The notes: generated from the letters alone by a model not told the origin. DNA of 64,000 bases from Mesorhizobium sp. Root554 (GCF_001427025.1 NZ_LMGA01000001.1:2095222-2159221); one strand, 5' to 3'; shown: positions 47,259-57,404, counted from the first letter of the stretch. A program made the numbers and translations.

Positions 47259-49445
47259 ATGAAGAAACTCGCCGCCATCGCCGCTCTGTCGGCATCGACG
47301 CTCGGTATGGGCACGGGCGCGTCCTTTGCCGACTACACGTTGAACATTCTTCACATCAACGACTGGCACAGCCGCATCGAAAGCAACAACAAGTATGAAT
47401 CGACCTGCTCTGCCGAGGAGGAGACCAAGGGCGAGTGCATCGGCGGCGCGGCAAGGCTGCTGACCGCCATCGCGCAGGAGCGCAAGAAACTCGACGGCCA
47501 GAACGTGCTGCTGCTCAACGGCGGCGACAATTTCCAGGGCTCGCTTTTCTACACCACCTACAAGGGCAAGGTGGAAGCGGAATTCCTGAATGAGATGAAG
47601 TTCGACGCCATGACCGTCGGCAACCACGAGTTCGACGACGGCGAAGACGCGCTGGCGCCGTTCCTGGATGTCATCAAGTTCCCGGTTCTGTCGGCCAATG
47701 TGAAGGCCAGCGCCGCCGCCAAAATCGGCGACCGCATCAAGCCCTCGGTCGTGCTCGATGTCGGCGGCCAGAAGATCGGCATCGTCGGCGCGGTGACCAC
47801 GGAAACGCCGGACATCGCATCGCCGGGTCCCAACATCGCCATCGAGGACGACGTCAAGACCATCACCGCCGAAGTCGAGAAGCTGAAGGGCGAAGGCATC
47901 AACAAGATCATCGCGCTGACCCATGTCGGCTATCCGCGCGACAAGGAGATGATCGCCAGGATTCCCGGCATCGACATCGTCGTCGGCGGCCACACCCATT
48001 CATTGCTGTCGAACACCGACGCCAAGGCCGAAGGCCCGTATCCGACGATGATCGACAATCCCGACGGCTACAAGGTGCCAGTCACCCAGGCCGCGTCCTA
48101 TTCGAAATATCTCGGCGAGTTCAAGGTCGTCTTCGACGACAATGGCGTCGTCAAGGAAGCCAGCGGCGACCCGATCTATCTCGACAAGTCGATCACGCCG
48201 GACGCCGCCGCGCTCGTCCGCATCAAGGAACTGGGCGCGCCGATCGAGGAGCTGAAAAACAAGGAAGTCGGCGAGACCTCCGGCCCGGTCGACGGCAGCC
48301 GCGAAACCTGCCGGGCGCGCGAATGCGAGATGGGCAACCTCGTCTCCGACGCCATTCTCGACCGCGTCAAGGATCAGGGCGTCTCCATCGTCGTCTCCAA
48401 CGGCGGCGGCCTGCGCGCCTCCATCGACCAGGGCAAGGTGACGATGGGCGAAGTTCTGACTGTACTGCCCTTCCAGAACACCGTCGCCACCTTCCAGATC
48501 GCCGGCAAGGATCTCGTGGCCGGGCTGGAGAGCGGCGTCAGCCAGCTCGAGGACGGCGCCGGCCGCTTCCCGCAGGTCGCCGGGCTGAAATATTCGTTCG
48601 ACAAGTCGGTCGCGCCGAACCAGGGCCGCGTCAAGGATGTCCAGGTGATGGATGGCGGCGAATGGAAGCCGATCGATCCCGAGAAGGACTATCTGGTCGC
48701 CACCAACAACTACGTGCGCCAGGGCGGCGACGGCTACAAGGTCTTCGCCGACAAGGCCAAGAACGCTTATGACTACGGTCCGGGCCTGGAACAGGTCGTG
48801 GCCGACTACATCAGCGCCCACAGCCCGTACCAGCCGAAGGTTGAGGGCCGCATCACCGAGGTAGCAGCTGCCACCACGGCACAACCGGCCAAGTCTGCCG
48901 AAGCAGAACCAGCCAAGCCGGCTGACGCCAAGCCGGCTGAGGCGGCACAGGCCCCTGCTCCCGTTCCGGCGGCTCCAGCGCCTGCCGCCCCGGCACCAAC
49001 CGAAGCAACTCCCGCGGCTCCTGCTCCGGCAGCTCCAGCAACTCCAGCGACGGCAGCCCCTGCACCGGCGCCCGCACAGCCCGCTCCGGCAACGACCGAG
49101 GCTGCGCCCGCGCCGAAACTGCCCGACCTGCCGGCCGGCTCCGCCGACATCGCCAAGACGCCGCCGACCGCTCCTGCCGAAGCCCCCGCGTCAGCGGCTC
49201 CGGCACCGGTCGCGAACCAGCCCGGCAATGCGGCATCACCAGCCCAGCCAGCAACGGATACGGCAGCGCCTGCCTCCGGAGCGGAGACAACGCACGCGAT
49301 CGTCAAGGGCGATACCTATTGGGACATCGCCGAGCAGGCCTATGGCGACGGCGCGAAATGGAAACGCATCTCGGAAGCCAATCCGGAATATCAGCCGCGC
49401 CACCTGCCGGTCGGCGTCGATCTGAAGATTCCGGCCGCGAACTGA
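47259..49445 (+). CDS. Secreted 5'-nucleotidase with C-terminal LysM-like domain
   Basis: 728 residues. Signal peptide about 1-24. Metallophosphatase domain (about 27-290): LHINDWHSRIE, LLNGGDNFQGSLFY, TVGNHEFDDG, VGGHTHSLL give the metal site. 5'-nucleotidase C-terminal domain (about 345-515) includes EMGNLVSDAILD and LPFQNTVATFQIAGKDL. Residues about 540-670 are Ala/Pro repeats (APAP, AQPAPA). The end (about 676-725, IVKGDTYWDIAEQAYGDG and LPVGVDLKIP) is LysM-like, for peptidoglycan binding. It would hydrolyse extracellular nucleotides in the periplasm while attached to the wall. Its 247-bp upstream gap holds a terminator but no clear promoter. Confidence 0.87.
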   Translation: MKKLAAIAALSASTLGMGTGASFADYTLNILHINDWHSRIESNNKYESTCSAEEETKGECIGGAARLLTAIAQERKKLDGQNVLLLNGGDNFQGSLFYTTYKGKVEAEFLNEMKFDAMTVGNHEFDDGEDALAPFLDVIKFPVLSANVKASAAAKIGDRIKPSVVLDVGGQKIGIVGAVTTETPDIASPGPNIAIEDDVKTITAEVEKLKGEGINKIIALTHVGYPRDKEMIARIPGIDIVVGGHTHSLLSNTDAKAEGPYPTMIDNPDGYKVPVTQAASYSKYLGEFKVVFDDNGVVKEASGDPIYLDKSITPDAAALVRIKELGAPIEELKNKEVGETSGPVDGSRETCRARECEMGNLVSDAILDRVKDQGVSIVVSNGGGLRASIDQGKVTMGEVLTVLPFQNTVATFQIAGKDLVAGLESGVSQLEDGAGRFPQVAGLKYSFDKSVAPNQGRVKDVQVMDGGEWKPIDPEKDYLVATNNYVRQGGDGYKVFADKAKNAYDYGPGLEQVVADYISAHSPYQPKVEGRITEVAAATTAQPAKSAEAEPAKPADAKPAEAAQAPAPVPAAPAPAAPAPTEATPAAPAPAAPATPATAAPAPAPAQPAPATTEAAPAPKLPDLPAGSADIAKTPPTAPAEAPASAAPAPVANQPGNAASPAQPATDTAAPASGAETTHAIVKGDTYWDIAEQAYGDGAKWKRISEANPEYQPRHLPVGVDLKIPAAN

Positions 49446-49466
49446 GGCCGCTTTTCAACGAAATGG

Positions 49467-49498
49467 CACCCGCCCACACAGACCGGGCGGGTGTTTTC
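49467..49498 (+). terminator. Terminator after the 5'-nucleotidase gene
   Basis: CACCCGCCC/GGGCGGGTG 9-bp stem, 9-nt loop and TTTT. Confidence 0.8.
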
Positions 49499-49570
49499 GT
49501 TCCACGCTCCTCTTCCGGGTGCGGCTACAGGTGGCATTGAAATGCCCCCGCGGATCGCTAGTTTCCGGCC

Positions 49571-50662
49571 ATGCCCAACGGAACAGCAGATAGAACCCAG
49601 GTGAAGCCCGCACGCTCTCCCGCATCCCGGTCAAGGATCCCCGCCGAGCTGCCGGCCGCTCACCCGCCGGTGAAAACCGGCAAGGTCGGCGTCATGCTGC
49701 TCAATCTCGGCACGCCGGACGGCACCGATTTCAAGCCGATGTGGCGTTACCTGCGTGAATTCCTGTCCGATCCGCGCGTCATCGAGCTCAACAAGGCGAT
49801 CTGGTATCCGATCCTCTACGGCCTGGTGCTGACGACCCGGCCGAAGAAGTCAGGCGCCAACTACGACCGGATATGGAACCGGGAACGCGACGAGTCGCCG
49901 CTGCGAACCTTCACGCGCAGCCAGGCCGAGAAGCTTTCCGCTGCCCTGACCGATATGCCGGATGTCGTCGTCGACTGGGCCATGCGCTACGGCAACCCGT
50001 CAACCGCGAGCGTTGCCGAGAAGCTGCGCGCGCAAGGCTGCGAGCGCATCCTGTCCTTCCCGCTCTATCCGCAATATTCGGCGACCACGACGGCCACCGC
50101 CAACGACCAGCTTTTCCGCGCGCTGATGACGATGCGCCGGGCGCCGGCCGTGCGCACCGTCCCGCCCTACTATGACGAGCCAGCCTATATCGACGCGCTG
50201 GCCAATTCGATAAAGGCGCATCTGGCCACGCTGGCGTTCGAACCGGAAGTGGTCATCGCCTCCTATCACGGCATCCCCAAGCCCTATTTCGAGAAGGGTG
50301 ACCCCTACTACTGCCACTGCCAGAAAACGACGCGGCTGTTGCGTGAGAAGCTCGGCTGGAGCGAGCAGAAACTGATCGCCACTTTCCAGTCGCGCTTCGG
50401 CGCGCAGGAGTGGTTGCAGCCTTATACGGACAAGACTGTCGAGAAGCTGGCCAGGGAAGGCGTCAAATCCATCGCCATCGTCAATCCCGGCTTTTCGGTC
50501 GACTGCATCGAGACGCTGGACGAGATCGGCCGCGAAGTACGCGACGAATTCCTGCACGCAGGCGGCGAGAACTTCGCTCATATCCCCTGCCTCAACGACA
50601 GCGCCGACGGCATGGCGGTGATCGAAGCCCTGGTGCGGCGGGAGCTTTCCGGCTGGGCCTAG
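49571..50662 (+). CDS. hemH: Ferrochelatase
   Basis: 363 residues. Markers: VGVMLLNLGTPDGTDF, LSFPLYPQYSATTTATAND, the active-site His in IASYHGIPKPYFEKGDPYYCHC, and FQSRFGAQEWLQPYTDKTV. It inserts ferrous iron into protoporphyrin IX, the last step of haem synthesis. Residues 1-37 are an Ala/Pro-rich extension before KVGVMLLN; some members start here too. ATG 49571 is the only early start. Confidence 0.95.
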   Translation: MPNGTADRTQVKPARSPASRSRIPAELPAAHPPVKTGKVGVMLLNLGTPDGTDFKPMWRYLREFLSDPRVIELNKAIWYPILYGLVLTTRPKKSGANYDRIWNRERDESPLRTFTRSQAEKLSAALTDMPDVVVDWAMRYGNPSTASVAEKLRAQGCERILSFPLYPQYSATTTATANDQLFRALMTMRRAPAVRTVPPYYDEPAYIDALANSIKAHLATLAFEPEVVIASYHGIPKPYFEKGDPYYCHCQKTTRLLREKLGWSEQKLIATFQSRFGAQEWLQPYTDKTVEKLAREGVKSIAIVNPGFSVDCIETLDEIGREVRDEFLHAGGENFAHIPCLNDSADGMAVIEALVRRELSGWA

Positions 50663-50723
50663 GGCGAGCGCTCGGAACCGAAGGTTCCAACACACGTTGA
50701 CGAGGGCCTTTGCGAGGACCTCG

Positions 50724-51935
50724 ATGAAACGAAAACTTGACCTCAGGACCGGCCGCCCGGTCTGGTTCGCATACCGTGCGGCAACCGTGCCCACAGAAAA
50801 GCTGACGCGCGACATCAAGACCGACGTTTTGGTGGTCGGCATGGGCGTCAGCGGCGCCATGATCGCCGAAGCGCTGACCGCGCGCGGCCATGCGGTGGTC
50901 TGCATTGATCGCCGCGGGCCTCTCAAGGGTTCGACTGCTGCCACGACCGCGCTCGTGCAGTTCGAGATCGACCAGCCCCTCACAACGCTTTCCGGCATGA
51001 TCGGCAAGGAAAAGGCCATGCAGGCGTGGCGGCGTTCGCGCCTCGCGGTCTCGAATCTCCAGGGCCGCATTGCCGAGCTGGGCATCGACTGCCGCCTTGT
51101 GGCCCGGCCATCGCTCTATCTGGCCGGCGATGTCATGGGCTCCAGCGAGTTGGAAACCGAGGCCAGGGCGCGGCGGCAGGCCGGCATTGGCGCATTCTAT
51201 CTCCCCCGCAAAGCCCTCGAAGACCGCTTCGGCATCAAACGACCGGGCGCTGTCCTCAGCCGTGACAATCTCGCGCTCGACCCGCGCATGCTGACCGCCG
51301 GCCTGCTGTTGAAAACGCTGGAACGCGGCGCGCGGTTTTACGCCCCCGTCGAAGCAGCCGCCCTCGAGGATGACCGCGACGGCGTGACGGTGGCGACGAA
51401 GTCCGGACCGACGATCCGGGCCAGGCATCTGGTGTTGGCGACCGGCTATGAACTGATGGACATGGTGCCGCGCGCCAAGCACCAGATCATCTCCACCTGG
51501 GCCATTGCCACGCGACCGCAGAAGCAGGCGGTCTGGCCGGAAGAGGCGTTCATCTGGGAGGCGTCCGACCCCTATCTCTACATGCGCACGACCGCGGACG
51601 GCCGTGTCATCTGCGGCGGCGAGGACGAGGATTTTTCCGACGAAGAGGAACGGGACAGACTGATCCCGGCAAAGAGCGCCCGCATCGCAGCCAAGCTTTC
51701 CAGGCTCTTTCCGGGGCTGGACACCGAACCGGAATTTTCCTGGGCCGGCGCGTTCGGCACCACGACCACCGGTCTGCCCTATATCGGCGCCATACCGCGC
51801 CATCCGCGCATCCACGCCGTCATGGGCTATGGCGGCAACGGCATCACCTTTTCACAGATCGCATCGGAAGTCCTCGCTTCGGCGCTCGATGGCGTCGAGG
51901 ATGCCGACGCCGCGCTCTTCGGCTTCAACCGCTGA
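50724..51935 (+). CDS. FAD-dependent oxidoreductase (DAO family)
   Basis: 403 residues. N-terminal FAD-binding DVLVVGMGVSGAMIAEALTARGH at about residue 35 and the conserved GSTAATTALVQFEID; C-terminal GYGGNGITFSQIASEVL. D-amino-acid oxidase/glycine oxidase family; substrate unknown. Upstream 33 residues (MKRKLDLRTGRPVWFA) resemble other members. ATG 50724 with GAGGAC before it. It follows hemH by 61 nt in the same direction; a haem-linked function is not implied. Confidence 0.85.
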   Translation: MKRKLDLRTGRPVWFAYRAATVPTEKLTRDIKTDVLVVGMGVSGAMIAEALTARGHAVVCIDRRGPLKGSTAATTALVQFEIDQPLTTLSGMIGKEKAMQAWRRSRLAVSNLQGRIAELGIDCRLVARPSLYLAGDVMGSSELETEARARRQAGIGAFYLPRKALEDRFGIKRPGAVLSRDNLALDPRMLTAGLLLKTLERGARFYAPVEAAALEDDRDGVTVATKSGPTIRARHLVLATGYELMDMVPRAKHQIISTWAIATRPQKQAVWPEEAFIWEASDPYLYMRTTADGRVICGGEDEDFSDEEERDRLIPAKSARIAAKLSRLFPGLDTEPEFSWAGAFGTTTTGLPYIGAIPRHPRIHAVMGYGGNGITFSQIASEVLASALDGVEDADAALFGFNR

Positions 51936-52042
51936 GACCTATCCAACAAACCGCCTGGTCCCCGATTGTAACGCCCCGGAAACATCCTTAAGTGTTTTTG
52001 GACGCGAAGATGGGCTTGGCGCTGCGATCGAGGGAGAAGCAG

Positions 52043-52993
52043 ATGGATTTCACCGGTTACGATGTCGTCATTCCGGTTCTTGTCGTTCTTGTCCTGCTTA
52101 TCCTCTTCACCGGCGTCAAGACGGTGCCGCAAGGCTACAACTATACCGTCGAGCGTTTCGGCCGCTACACCAAGACGCTGGAGCCCGGCCTCAACCTGAT
52201 CGTCCCCTTCATCGACCGCATCGGCGCCAAGATGAACATGATGGAGCAGGTGCTCGACGTTCCCACGCAGGAGATCATCACCCGCGACAACGCCATCGTC
52301 GCCGTCGACGGCGTCGCTTTCTACCAGGTGCTCAACGCGCCGCAGGCGGCCTACCAGGTCGCCGGGCTGCAGAACGCCATCCTCAACCTCACCATGACCA
52401 ACATCCGCACGGTCATGGGTTCGATGGATCTGGACGAACTGCTCTCCAACCGCGACGCCATCAACGAGCGCCTGCTGCGCGTCGTCGACGAGGCTGCGCA
52501 CCCCTGGGGCATCAAGATAACCCGCGTCGAAATCAAGGACATCAATCCGCCGGCAAATCTGGTGGAATCCATGGGCCGCCAGATGATGGCGGAACGCAAC
52601 AAGCGCGCGCAGATCCTCGAAGCGGAAGGTCTCAAGCAGTCGCAGATCCTCGAGGCCGAAGGACGCAAGGAAGCCGCCTTCCGCGACGCCGAAGCCCGCG
52701 AACGATCGGCGGAAGCCGAAGCCCGCGCCACGCAGGTCGTCTCGGAGGCGATTTCGAAGGGTGACGTGCAGGCTTTGAACTACTTCGTCGCCCAGAAATA
52801 CACAGAGGCTCTGACCCGCATCGGTTCGGCCAGCAATTCCAAGCTTGTGCTGATGCCGATAGAGGCCTCGTCGCTGATCGGTACGCTTGGCGGCATCGGC
52901 GAAATTGCCCGTGAAGTGTTCAAGGGCGACGGACAAGGCAGCGGCCAGAGAGCGGCGGGCCGTCCGCCCGTCGTTCGCTCCGGCGAAAGCTGA
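52043..52993 (+). CDS. SPFH/Band 7 membrane protein (stomatin-like)
   Basis: 316 residues. One N-terminal membrane helix ([18 protein letters not shown]), an SPFH domain from about 28-190 ([42 protein letters not shown]), and a C-terminal coiled coil rich in Ala/Glu ([26 protein letters not shown]). QmcA/HflK-like, scaffolds inner-membrane domains and modulates FtsH-type proteolysis. The nfeD gene directly downstream is the usual partner. ATG 52043; upstream frame to 51992 is not needed. Confidence 0.93.
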   Translation: MDFTGYDVVIPVLVVLVLLILFTGVKTVPQGYNYTVERFGRYTKTLEPGLNLIVPFIDRIGAKMNMMEQVLDVPTQEIITRDNAIVAVDGVAFYQVLNAPQAAYQVAGLQNAILNLTMTNIRTVMGSMDLDELLSNRDAINERLLRVVDEAAHPWGIKITRVEIKDINPPANLVESMGRQMMAERNKRAQILEAEGLKQSQILEAEGRKEAAFRDAEARERSAEAEARATQVVSEAISKGDVQALNYFVAQKYTEALTRIGSASNSKLVLMPIEASSLIGTLGGIGEIAREVFKGDGQGSGQRAAGRPPVVRSGES

Positions 52994-53010
52994 CAGGCCG
53001 GGGCTGCACC

Positions 53011-53478
53011 ATGCTGGAGCGTCTGTTCACCGAACTCGGTCCCTGGAACTGGATGGTCCTGGGCCTTATCCTGCTGATCCTGGAAATCGTCGTTCCCGGC
53101 GTTTTCCTGCTGTGGATCGGTATAGCCGCCTTGCTGATCGGCGCCGTTTCGATGCTGATCTGGGACACCGCTTTCTGGGCCTGGCAGGTGCAGGTCGTCG
53201 CCTTCCTGCTGCTGTCCCTCATATCGGCCTATGTCGGCAAGAAGATCATCCGCGGGCGCGGAGACGTTTCCGACCAGCCTCTCCTCAATCGCCGCGGCGA
53301 ACAGATGATCGGCAGGACGGCGACGCTTGCGGAGCCCATCCGCGAGGGCCGTGGCCGCATCCAGCTTGGTGATACGCTGTGGCGGGTTTCTGGTCCCGAC
53401 CTGCCTGCCGGCGCCCGCGTGCGAGTCACCGGGGCTGCCGAAACCGATCTCGAACTGACCGTGGAAGCGATTTCCTAA
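53011..53478 (+). CDS. nfeD: NfeD-family membrane protein
   Basis: 155 residues. Two or three membrane helices (WNWMVLGLILLILEIVVPGVF, LLWIGIAALLIGAV, VQVVAFLLLSLISAYVG), then a soluble OB-fold domain (about 85-155) containing MIGRTATLAEPIREGRGRI, LGDTLWRVSGPDL. Short NfeD proteins (NfeD1b type) pair with stomatins in the membrane; here 17 bp after the SPFH gene, clearly one operon. Confidence 0.92.
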   Translation: MLERLFTELGPWNWMVLGLILLILEIVVPGVFLLWIGIAALLIGAVSMLIWDTAFWAWQVQVVAFLLLSLISAYVGKKIIRGRGDVSDQPLLNRRGEQMIGRTATLAEPIREGRGRIQLGDTLWRVSGPDLPAGARVRVTGAAETDLELTVEAIS

Positions 53479-53505
53479 CCGGCGTTACGACTGGCTTCGA
53501 AGCCG

Positions 53506-54507
53506 TCAGGCCGCTCCGATCCGCAGCAGGTCGTGCAGATGGACGAGGCCCACTGGCCGCCCCTCCTCGACGACGATCAGCGTTGTTATCGATGATGCGT
53601 TGATCGTTTGCAGCGCTGTCGCCACCAGTGTTTCAGGCCCGATGGCCTTGGGCTTCCGGGTCATGATCTCGTCCACGGACATGTTGAGCAGATCACGCCC
53701 GATCTGCCGCCTGATGTCGCCGTCGGTGACGATGCCGGCCAGCGAGCCGTCGGTGGCCGTCACCGCAACGCAGCCGAAGCCTTTTCGCGAAAGCTCTTCG
53801 ATCGCCGCGCGCACGCCGGTGCCCAAAGTGACCAGCGGCACCTCATCGCCTGTATGCATCACCTCACGGACCTGAGTGAGGTTCGCGCCCAACTGGCCGC
53901 CGGGGTGGAAGGTGCGGAAATGATCCGGCGTGAAGCCGCGCGCCTCCAGCAGCGCGATGGCCAGCGCGTCGCCCATGACAAGTTGCAGCAGCGTCGAGGT
54001 CGTCGGCGCCAGTCCGTGCGGACAGGCTTCCGGCGCGCGCGGCAGGGCCAGCACGACATCGGCCGCGCGCGCCAGCGCCGATTTCGGGCCCGCCGTGAGT
54101 GCGATCAGCGGAATCGAGAAGCGCCGCGAATAGGCTATGATGCCTTTCAGTTCGGCGCTCTCGCCCGACCATGACAGCGCGATGATGGCGTCGTCATTCG
54201 CGATCATGCCGAGATCGCCATGGTTGGCTTCCGCCGGATGGACGAAGAAGGCCGGCGTGCCAGTCGAGGCCAGCGTCGCCGCGATCTTGGAACCGATGTG
54301 CCCGCTCTTGCCGACGCCGGTGACGATAACGCGTCCGTCGATGCCGGCGAGGATTTCAACAGCTTGCGCGAATGGCTCGGCCAATCCCGTTTCCAGGGCG
54401 GTCACCAGCGCATCCAACCCGGTGCGTTCGATCGACACCGTCCTCAGGCCCGACTCGATCGAGGCGCGGCCATACGGCTTTTTCTTCTTCAGCGATCCAG
54501 CATGCAT
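53506..54507 (-). CDS. kpsF: Arabinose-5-phosphate isomerase (KpsF/GutQ)
   Basis: 333 residues. SIS sugar-isomerase domain (about 40-185): GRVIVTGVGKSGHIGSKIAATL, HPAEANHGDLGMI, and SWSGESAEL. Two CBS domains follow (from VREVMHTGDEVPLV and VDEIMTRKPKAIG). It makes D-arabinose 5-phosphate from ribulose 5-phosphate for Kdo of lipopolysaccharide. It is divergent from the outer-membrane barrel gene; the upstream 141 bp between them include a CtrA-type half-site. Confidence 0.93.
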   Translation of the reverse strand: MHAGSLKKKKPYGRASIESGLRTVSIERTGLDALVTALETGLAEPFAQAVEILAGIDGRVIVTGVGKSGHIGSKIAATLASTGTPAFFVHPAEANHGDLGMIANDDAIIALSWSGESAELKGIIAYSRRFSIPLIALTAGPKSALARAADVVLALPRAPEACPHGLAPTTSTLLQLVMGDALAIALLEARGFTPDHFRTFHPGGQLGANLTQVREVMHTGDEVPLVTLGTGVRAAIEELSRKGFGCVAVTATDGSLAGIVTDGDIRRQIGRDLLNMSVDEIMTRKPKAIGPETLVATALQTINASSITTLIVVEEGRPVGLVHLHDLLRIGAA

Positions 54508-54589
54508 GGTTTGCGCTTACCGCCTCAGCCGCTTTCTGTCCAACTCTATCGCCCCGCCGTCACGACCGGCAACAGCTTTCAACGCTCCG

Positions 54590-54597
54590 TTAACCAT
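54590..54597 (+). promoter_or_regulatory. CtrA-type half-site before the beta-barrel gene
   Basis: TTAACCAT 52 nt before the ATG. A second T-rich stretch (CCGTTTAC) follows at a longer spacing than the full consensus needs. Confidence 0.35.
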
Positions 54598-54648
54598 CGC
54601 CGTTTACGGTTCGGTAAGTATGGCGCGTGCGCCGAAGCAGTGGTGAAC

Positions 54649-56382
54649 ATGTCGCGGGCCCAGCCTGAACACAAAAGCGGTCGAAACGGCTCGGCGCCCT
54701 GCGTGCTGTTGCTGGCAGCGGGCGTTTTTGCGCTCGCGCAGCCTTCGCTGCTTTATGCTCAGGACAGCGGCCTGCGCGGCGCGATGACCGACCCCCTGCG
54801 GCTCTACGGCAGGCAGCCGACCGGAACACAGGCCGCGCCGGTCGATCCGCTGCCGGCGTTGCCCGGCACGATGGCAGCGCCGGCCTATCAGCCAAGCAGC
54901 CCCGGCGCGACGCCCGACACAACCGGCGATCCAGCAACGGCGGCAGCGCCCGAAGACCCGCTGGCGGCGTTCGAGGATGCCGGCGCTGCCGCACCCATTC
55001 CCCAACGCCGTCCCGGTTCTGCCACGCGCGCCAGCAATTCGACGACTGCGGTTGACGAAGCGGACACGACGGCCAGCACCGCCGACACGACCGTCGATGC
55101 CAATACCGCCTCCGCCGCGGCGGAGGAAAAAGAGAACGAAAACGGCAATCTGCGCGCCGCAACGGTGGATTCCGAATTGCGCGAGCCGCTCGATCCGGGC
55201 GCCGAACGCACCGGCTCGATCGACGGCAGGGCGGCGAAGCGCGACGAGGAGCCGTTCGCTGCGGTCGGCATCAGGTTCGGCAGCTTCATACTGAAGCCGA
55301 CGCTGGAGGAAGGCATCACCGCCAGTTCGAACGCCAACTCAAGCAATTCGGGCAAACCCGGCGTACTTTCGGAGACCACGTTGCGCTTCGAGGCCGCAAC
55401 CGACTGGGAGCGGAATTCCGCGCTCATCAGCGGTTACGGCACCTATCGCAAGTCACTTTCGGGCGAGGAGATCGAGGAAACGAAAGGCCGCATCGACGGC
55501 ACGTTGAACATCGATCTCGACAAGGAGCTTCGCGCCATCGCCAAGCTCGGTTACGAGCGCGCGCCGGAATCCGCCTCGTCGCCGGTGATCATTTCAGGCA
55601 CGGCCTCGCAGCCGCTGCGGCAGACCTTCGACGGAAGCCTCGGGCTGGAAAAAAATGTCGGCAAAGCGCGCTTCGGCATCACCGGCGCGGTCGAGCATGA
55701 GGACTATGGCGACGCCGAGCTTTCAATGGGGGGAACGCTTTCCCAGAAGGAACGGAACTTCACGCTCTATTCGACCCGGCTGCGCGGCGGATACGAGATT
55801 TCCCCGGCCATCACGCCATTCGCCGAACTGGAGCTGGGTCGCCGCGTCTACGACATGCGCACCGACCTCAACGGTTACGAACGCTCGGCCACCCGTGTCG
55901 GCGGCCGCGCCGGCGTCGAGCTCGACATGGGCGAAAAGCTCGGCGGCGAATTCTCCGCCGGCTGGCTCCGGGAAACGCTGGATGACGACAGGCTCGATCC
56001 AGTCGCCGGCGCCACCCTCAATGCCGATTTGCGCTGGTCGCCGCAACGCGGCACCACGGTCGGCTTGAACGGCACCACTACGGTCGAGGGCACCACCAGC
56101 GCCGGCGAGAGCGGTTCGATCCTCTATGCCAGCCGCCTTTCCGTCGAACGCGAGATTCGCGCCAACCTGACCGGAACCGCCATTCTCGGCGCCGACTGGC
56201 GCGACTATGTCGGCTCCAATGGCCATGATCTGACGCTGAGCGCCGAGGCCGGGTTGACCTGGTGGATCAACCGCTATGTCGGACTGACGACGCGGGCGCG
56301 GCATGAGCGGCTCAAGAGCAATTTGCCGGACCGCGACGCCACCACCAACAGCATCTTCGTCGGCATGAAGCTGCAGCGCTAG
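54649..56382 (+). CDS. Outer-membrane beta-barrel protein, putative porin-like
   Basis: 577 residues. Probable signal peptide 1-34 (CVLLLAAGVFALAQPSLLYA). Residues 40-200 are Pro/Ala/Thr/Asp-rich and disordered. The remaining ~370 residues alternate polar and hydrophobic positions with strand-like repeats (ALISGYGTYRKSL, LNIDLDKELRAIAKLGYERAP, RARHERLKSNLPDR) and end with the outer-membrane type SIFVGMKLQR. It looks like the BBP2-type barrels of alphaproteobacteria. ATG 54649; two GTG codons precede it in frame (54640, 54643). No clear ribosome site. Confidence 0.75.
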   Translation: MSRAQPEHKSGRNGSAPCVLLLAAGVFALAQPSLLYAQDSGLRGAMTDPLRLYGRQPTGTQAAPVDPLPALPGTMAAPAYQPSSPGATPDTTGDPATAAAPEDPLAAFEDAGAAAPIPQRRPGSATRASNSTTAVDEADTTASTADTTVDANTASAAAEEKENENGNLRAATVDSELREPLDPGAERTGSIDGRAAKRDEEPFAAVGIRFGSFILKPTLEEGITASSNANSSNSGKPGVLSETTLRFEAATDWERNSALISGYGTYRKSLSGEEIEETKGRIDGTLNIDLDKELRAIAKLGYERAPESASSPVIISGTASQPLRQTFDGSLGLEKNVGKARFGITGAVEHEDYGDAELSMGGTLSQKERNFTLYSTRLRGGYEISPAITPFAELELGRRVYDMRTDLNGYERSATRVGGRAGVELDMGEKLGGEFSAGWLRETLDDDRLDPVAGATLNADLRWSPQRGTTVGLNGTTTVEGTTSAGESGSILYASRLSVEREIRANLTGTAILGADWRDYVGSNGHDLTLSAEAGLTWWINRYVGLTTRARHERLKSNLPDRDATTNSIFVGMKLQR

Positions 56383-56392
56383 CAGCCGCCGC

Positions 56393-57298
56393 TCACTCCG
56401 CCGCGGACTTGCGCCCTTCCGGTTTCAGCTCGCTCAGCAGCGTGCGGATGACGTCCGCCATGCTATGGTTCATGTCGCTGCGCGACAGCGCGAAGGCGAC
56501 ATTGGCTTCGACGAAGCCTTCCGGCGACCCGCAGTCGAAGGTCCTGCCCTGATAGTGGTAGCCGTAGAAGCCCTGCTGCTGGTGCAGCTTGAGCATCGCA
56601 TCGGTAAGCTGGATCTCGTTGCCGGCGCCCTTCTCCTGGCTTTCGAGAATGGAGAAAATCTCCGGCTGCAGGATATAGCGTCCGTTGATGTAGAGATTGG
56701 ACGGCGCCGTGCCCTTCGCCGGCTTCTCCACCATCTTGGTGATGCTGAAGCCCGTATGGGCATCCTCGCCACGCCCGACGATGCCGTATTTGTGGGTCTC
56801 GGACGGATCGCACTCCTCGACCGCGATGATGCTGCCGCCGGTCTTGTCGTAAAGATCGACCATATCCTTCATGCAGCCATGATCGGGCAACGTAATCATG
56901 TCCGGCAACAAAAGCGCGAACGGCTCGTTGCCGACCAGTTCGCGCGCGCACCACACGGCATGGCCGAGGCCCAGAGGTTCCTGCTGGCGGGTAAAGCTGG
57001 TCTGGCCCGCCATCGGTTGCAACCCCTGCAGCTTCGCCAATTGGTCGGTCTTGCCGCGCTGCGACAGCGTATGGTTGAGCTCGAACTGGATGTCGAAATG
57101 ATCCTCGATGACCGCCTTGTTGCGGCCGGTGACGAAGATGAAATGCTCGATGCCCGCTTCCCGCGCCTCGTCGACGACATACTGGATGACGGGCCGGTCC
57201 ACGACGGTCAGCATCTCCTTCGGAATGGCCTTGGTGGCGGGTAGGAACCGCGTTCCCAGGCCTGCGACGGGAAAAACTGCCTTGCGAACTTTTTTCAT
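56393..57298 (-). CDS. galU: UTP-glucose-1-phosphate uridylyltransferase
   Basis: 301 residues. Nucleotidyltransferase signature [82 protein letters not shown], and the C-terminal [17 protein letters not shown]. It makes UDP-glucose for glycans (ExoN type in rhizobia). Convergent with the barrel gene; 10 bp between the stops. A 12-bp palindrome CCCGAATTCGGG (57334-57345) lies 36 nt before its start. Confidence 0.95.
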   Translation of the reverse strand: MKKVRKAVFPVAGLGTRFLPATKAIPKEMLTVVDRPVIQYVVDEAREAGIEHFIFVTGRNKAVIEDHFDIQFELNHTLSQRGKTDQLAKLQGLQPMAGQTSFTRQQEPLGLGHAVWCARELVGNEPFALLLPDMITLPDHGCMKDMVDLYDKTGGSIIAVEECDPSETHKYGIVGRGEDAHTGFSITKMVEKPAKGTAPSNLYINGRYILQPEIFSILESQEKGAGNEIQLTDAMLKLHQQQGFYGYHYQGRTFDCGSPEGFVEANVAFALSRSDMNHSMADVIRTLLSELKPEGRKSAAE

Positions 57299-57404
57299 GA
57301 GCCAATTATCCGTTTGATATTGTTATGGGGCAACCCGAATTCGGGGACATTATCACGCCGAAATTGAGGAATAGCGAATGCACAATGGATATCTTGCAGG
57401 CGAC

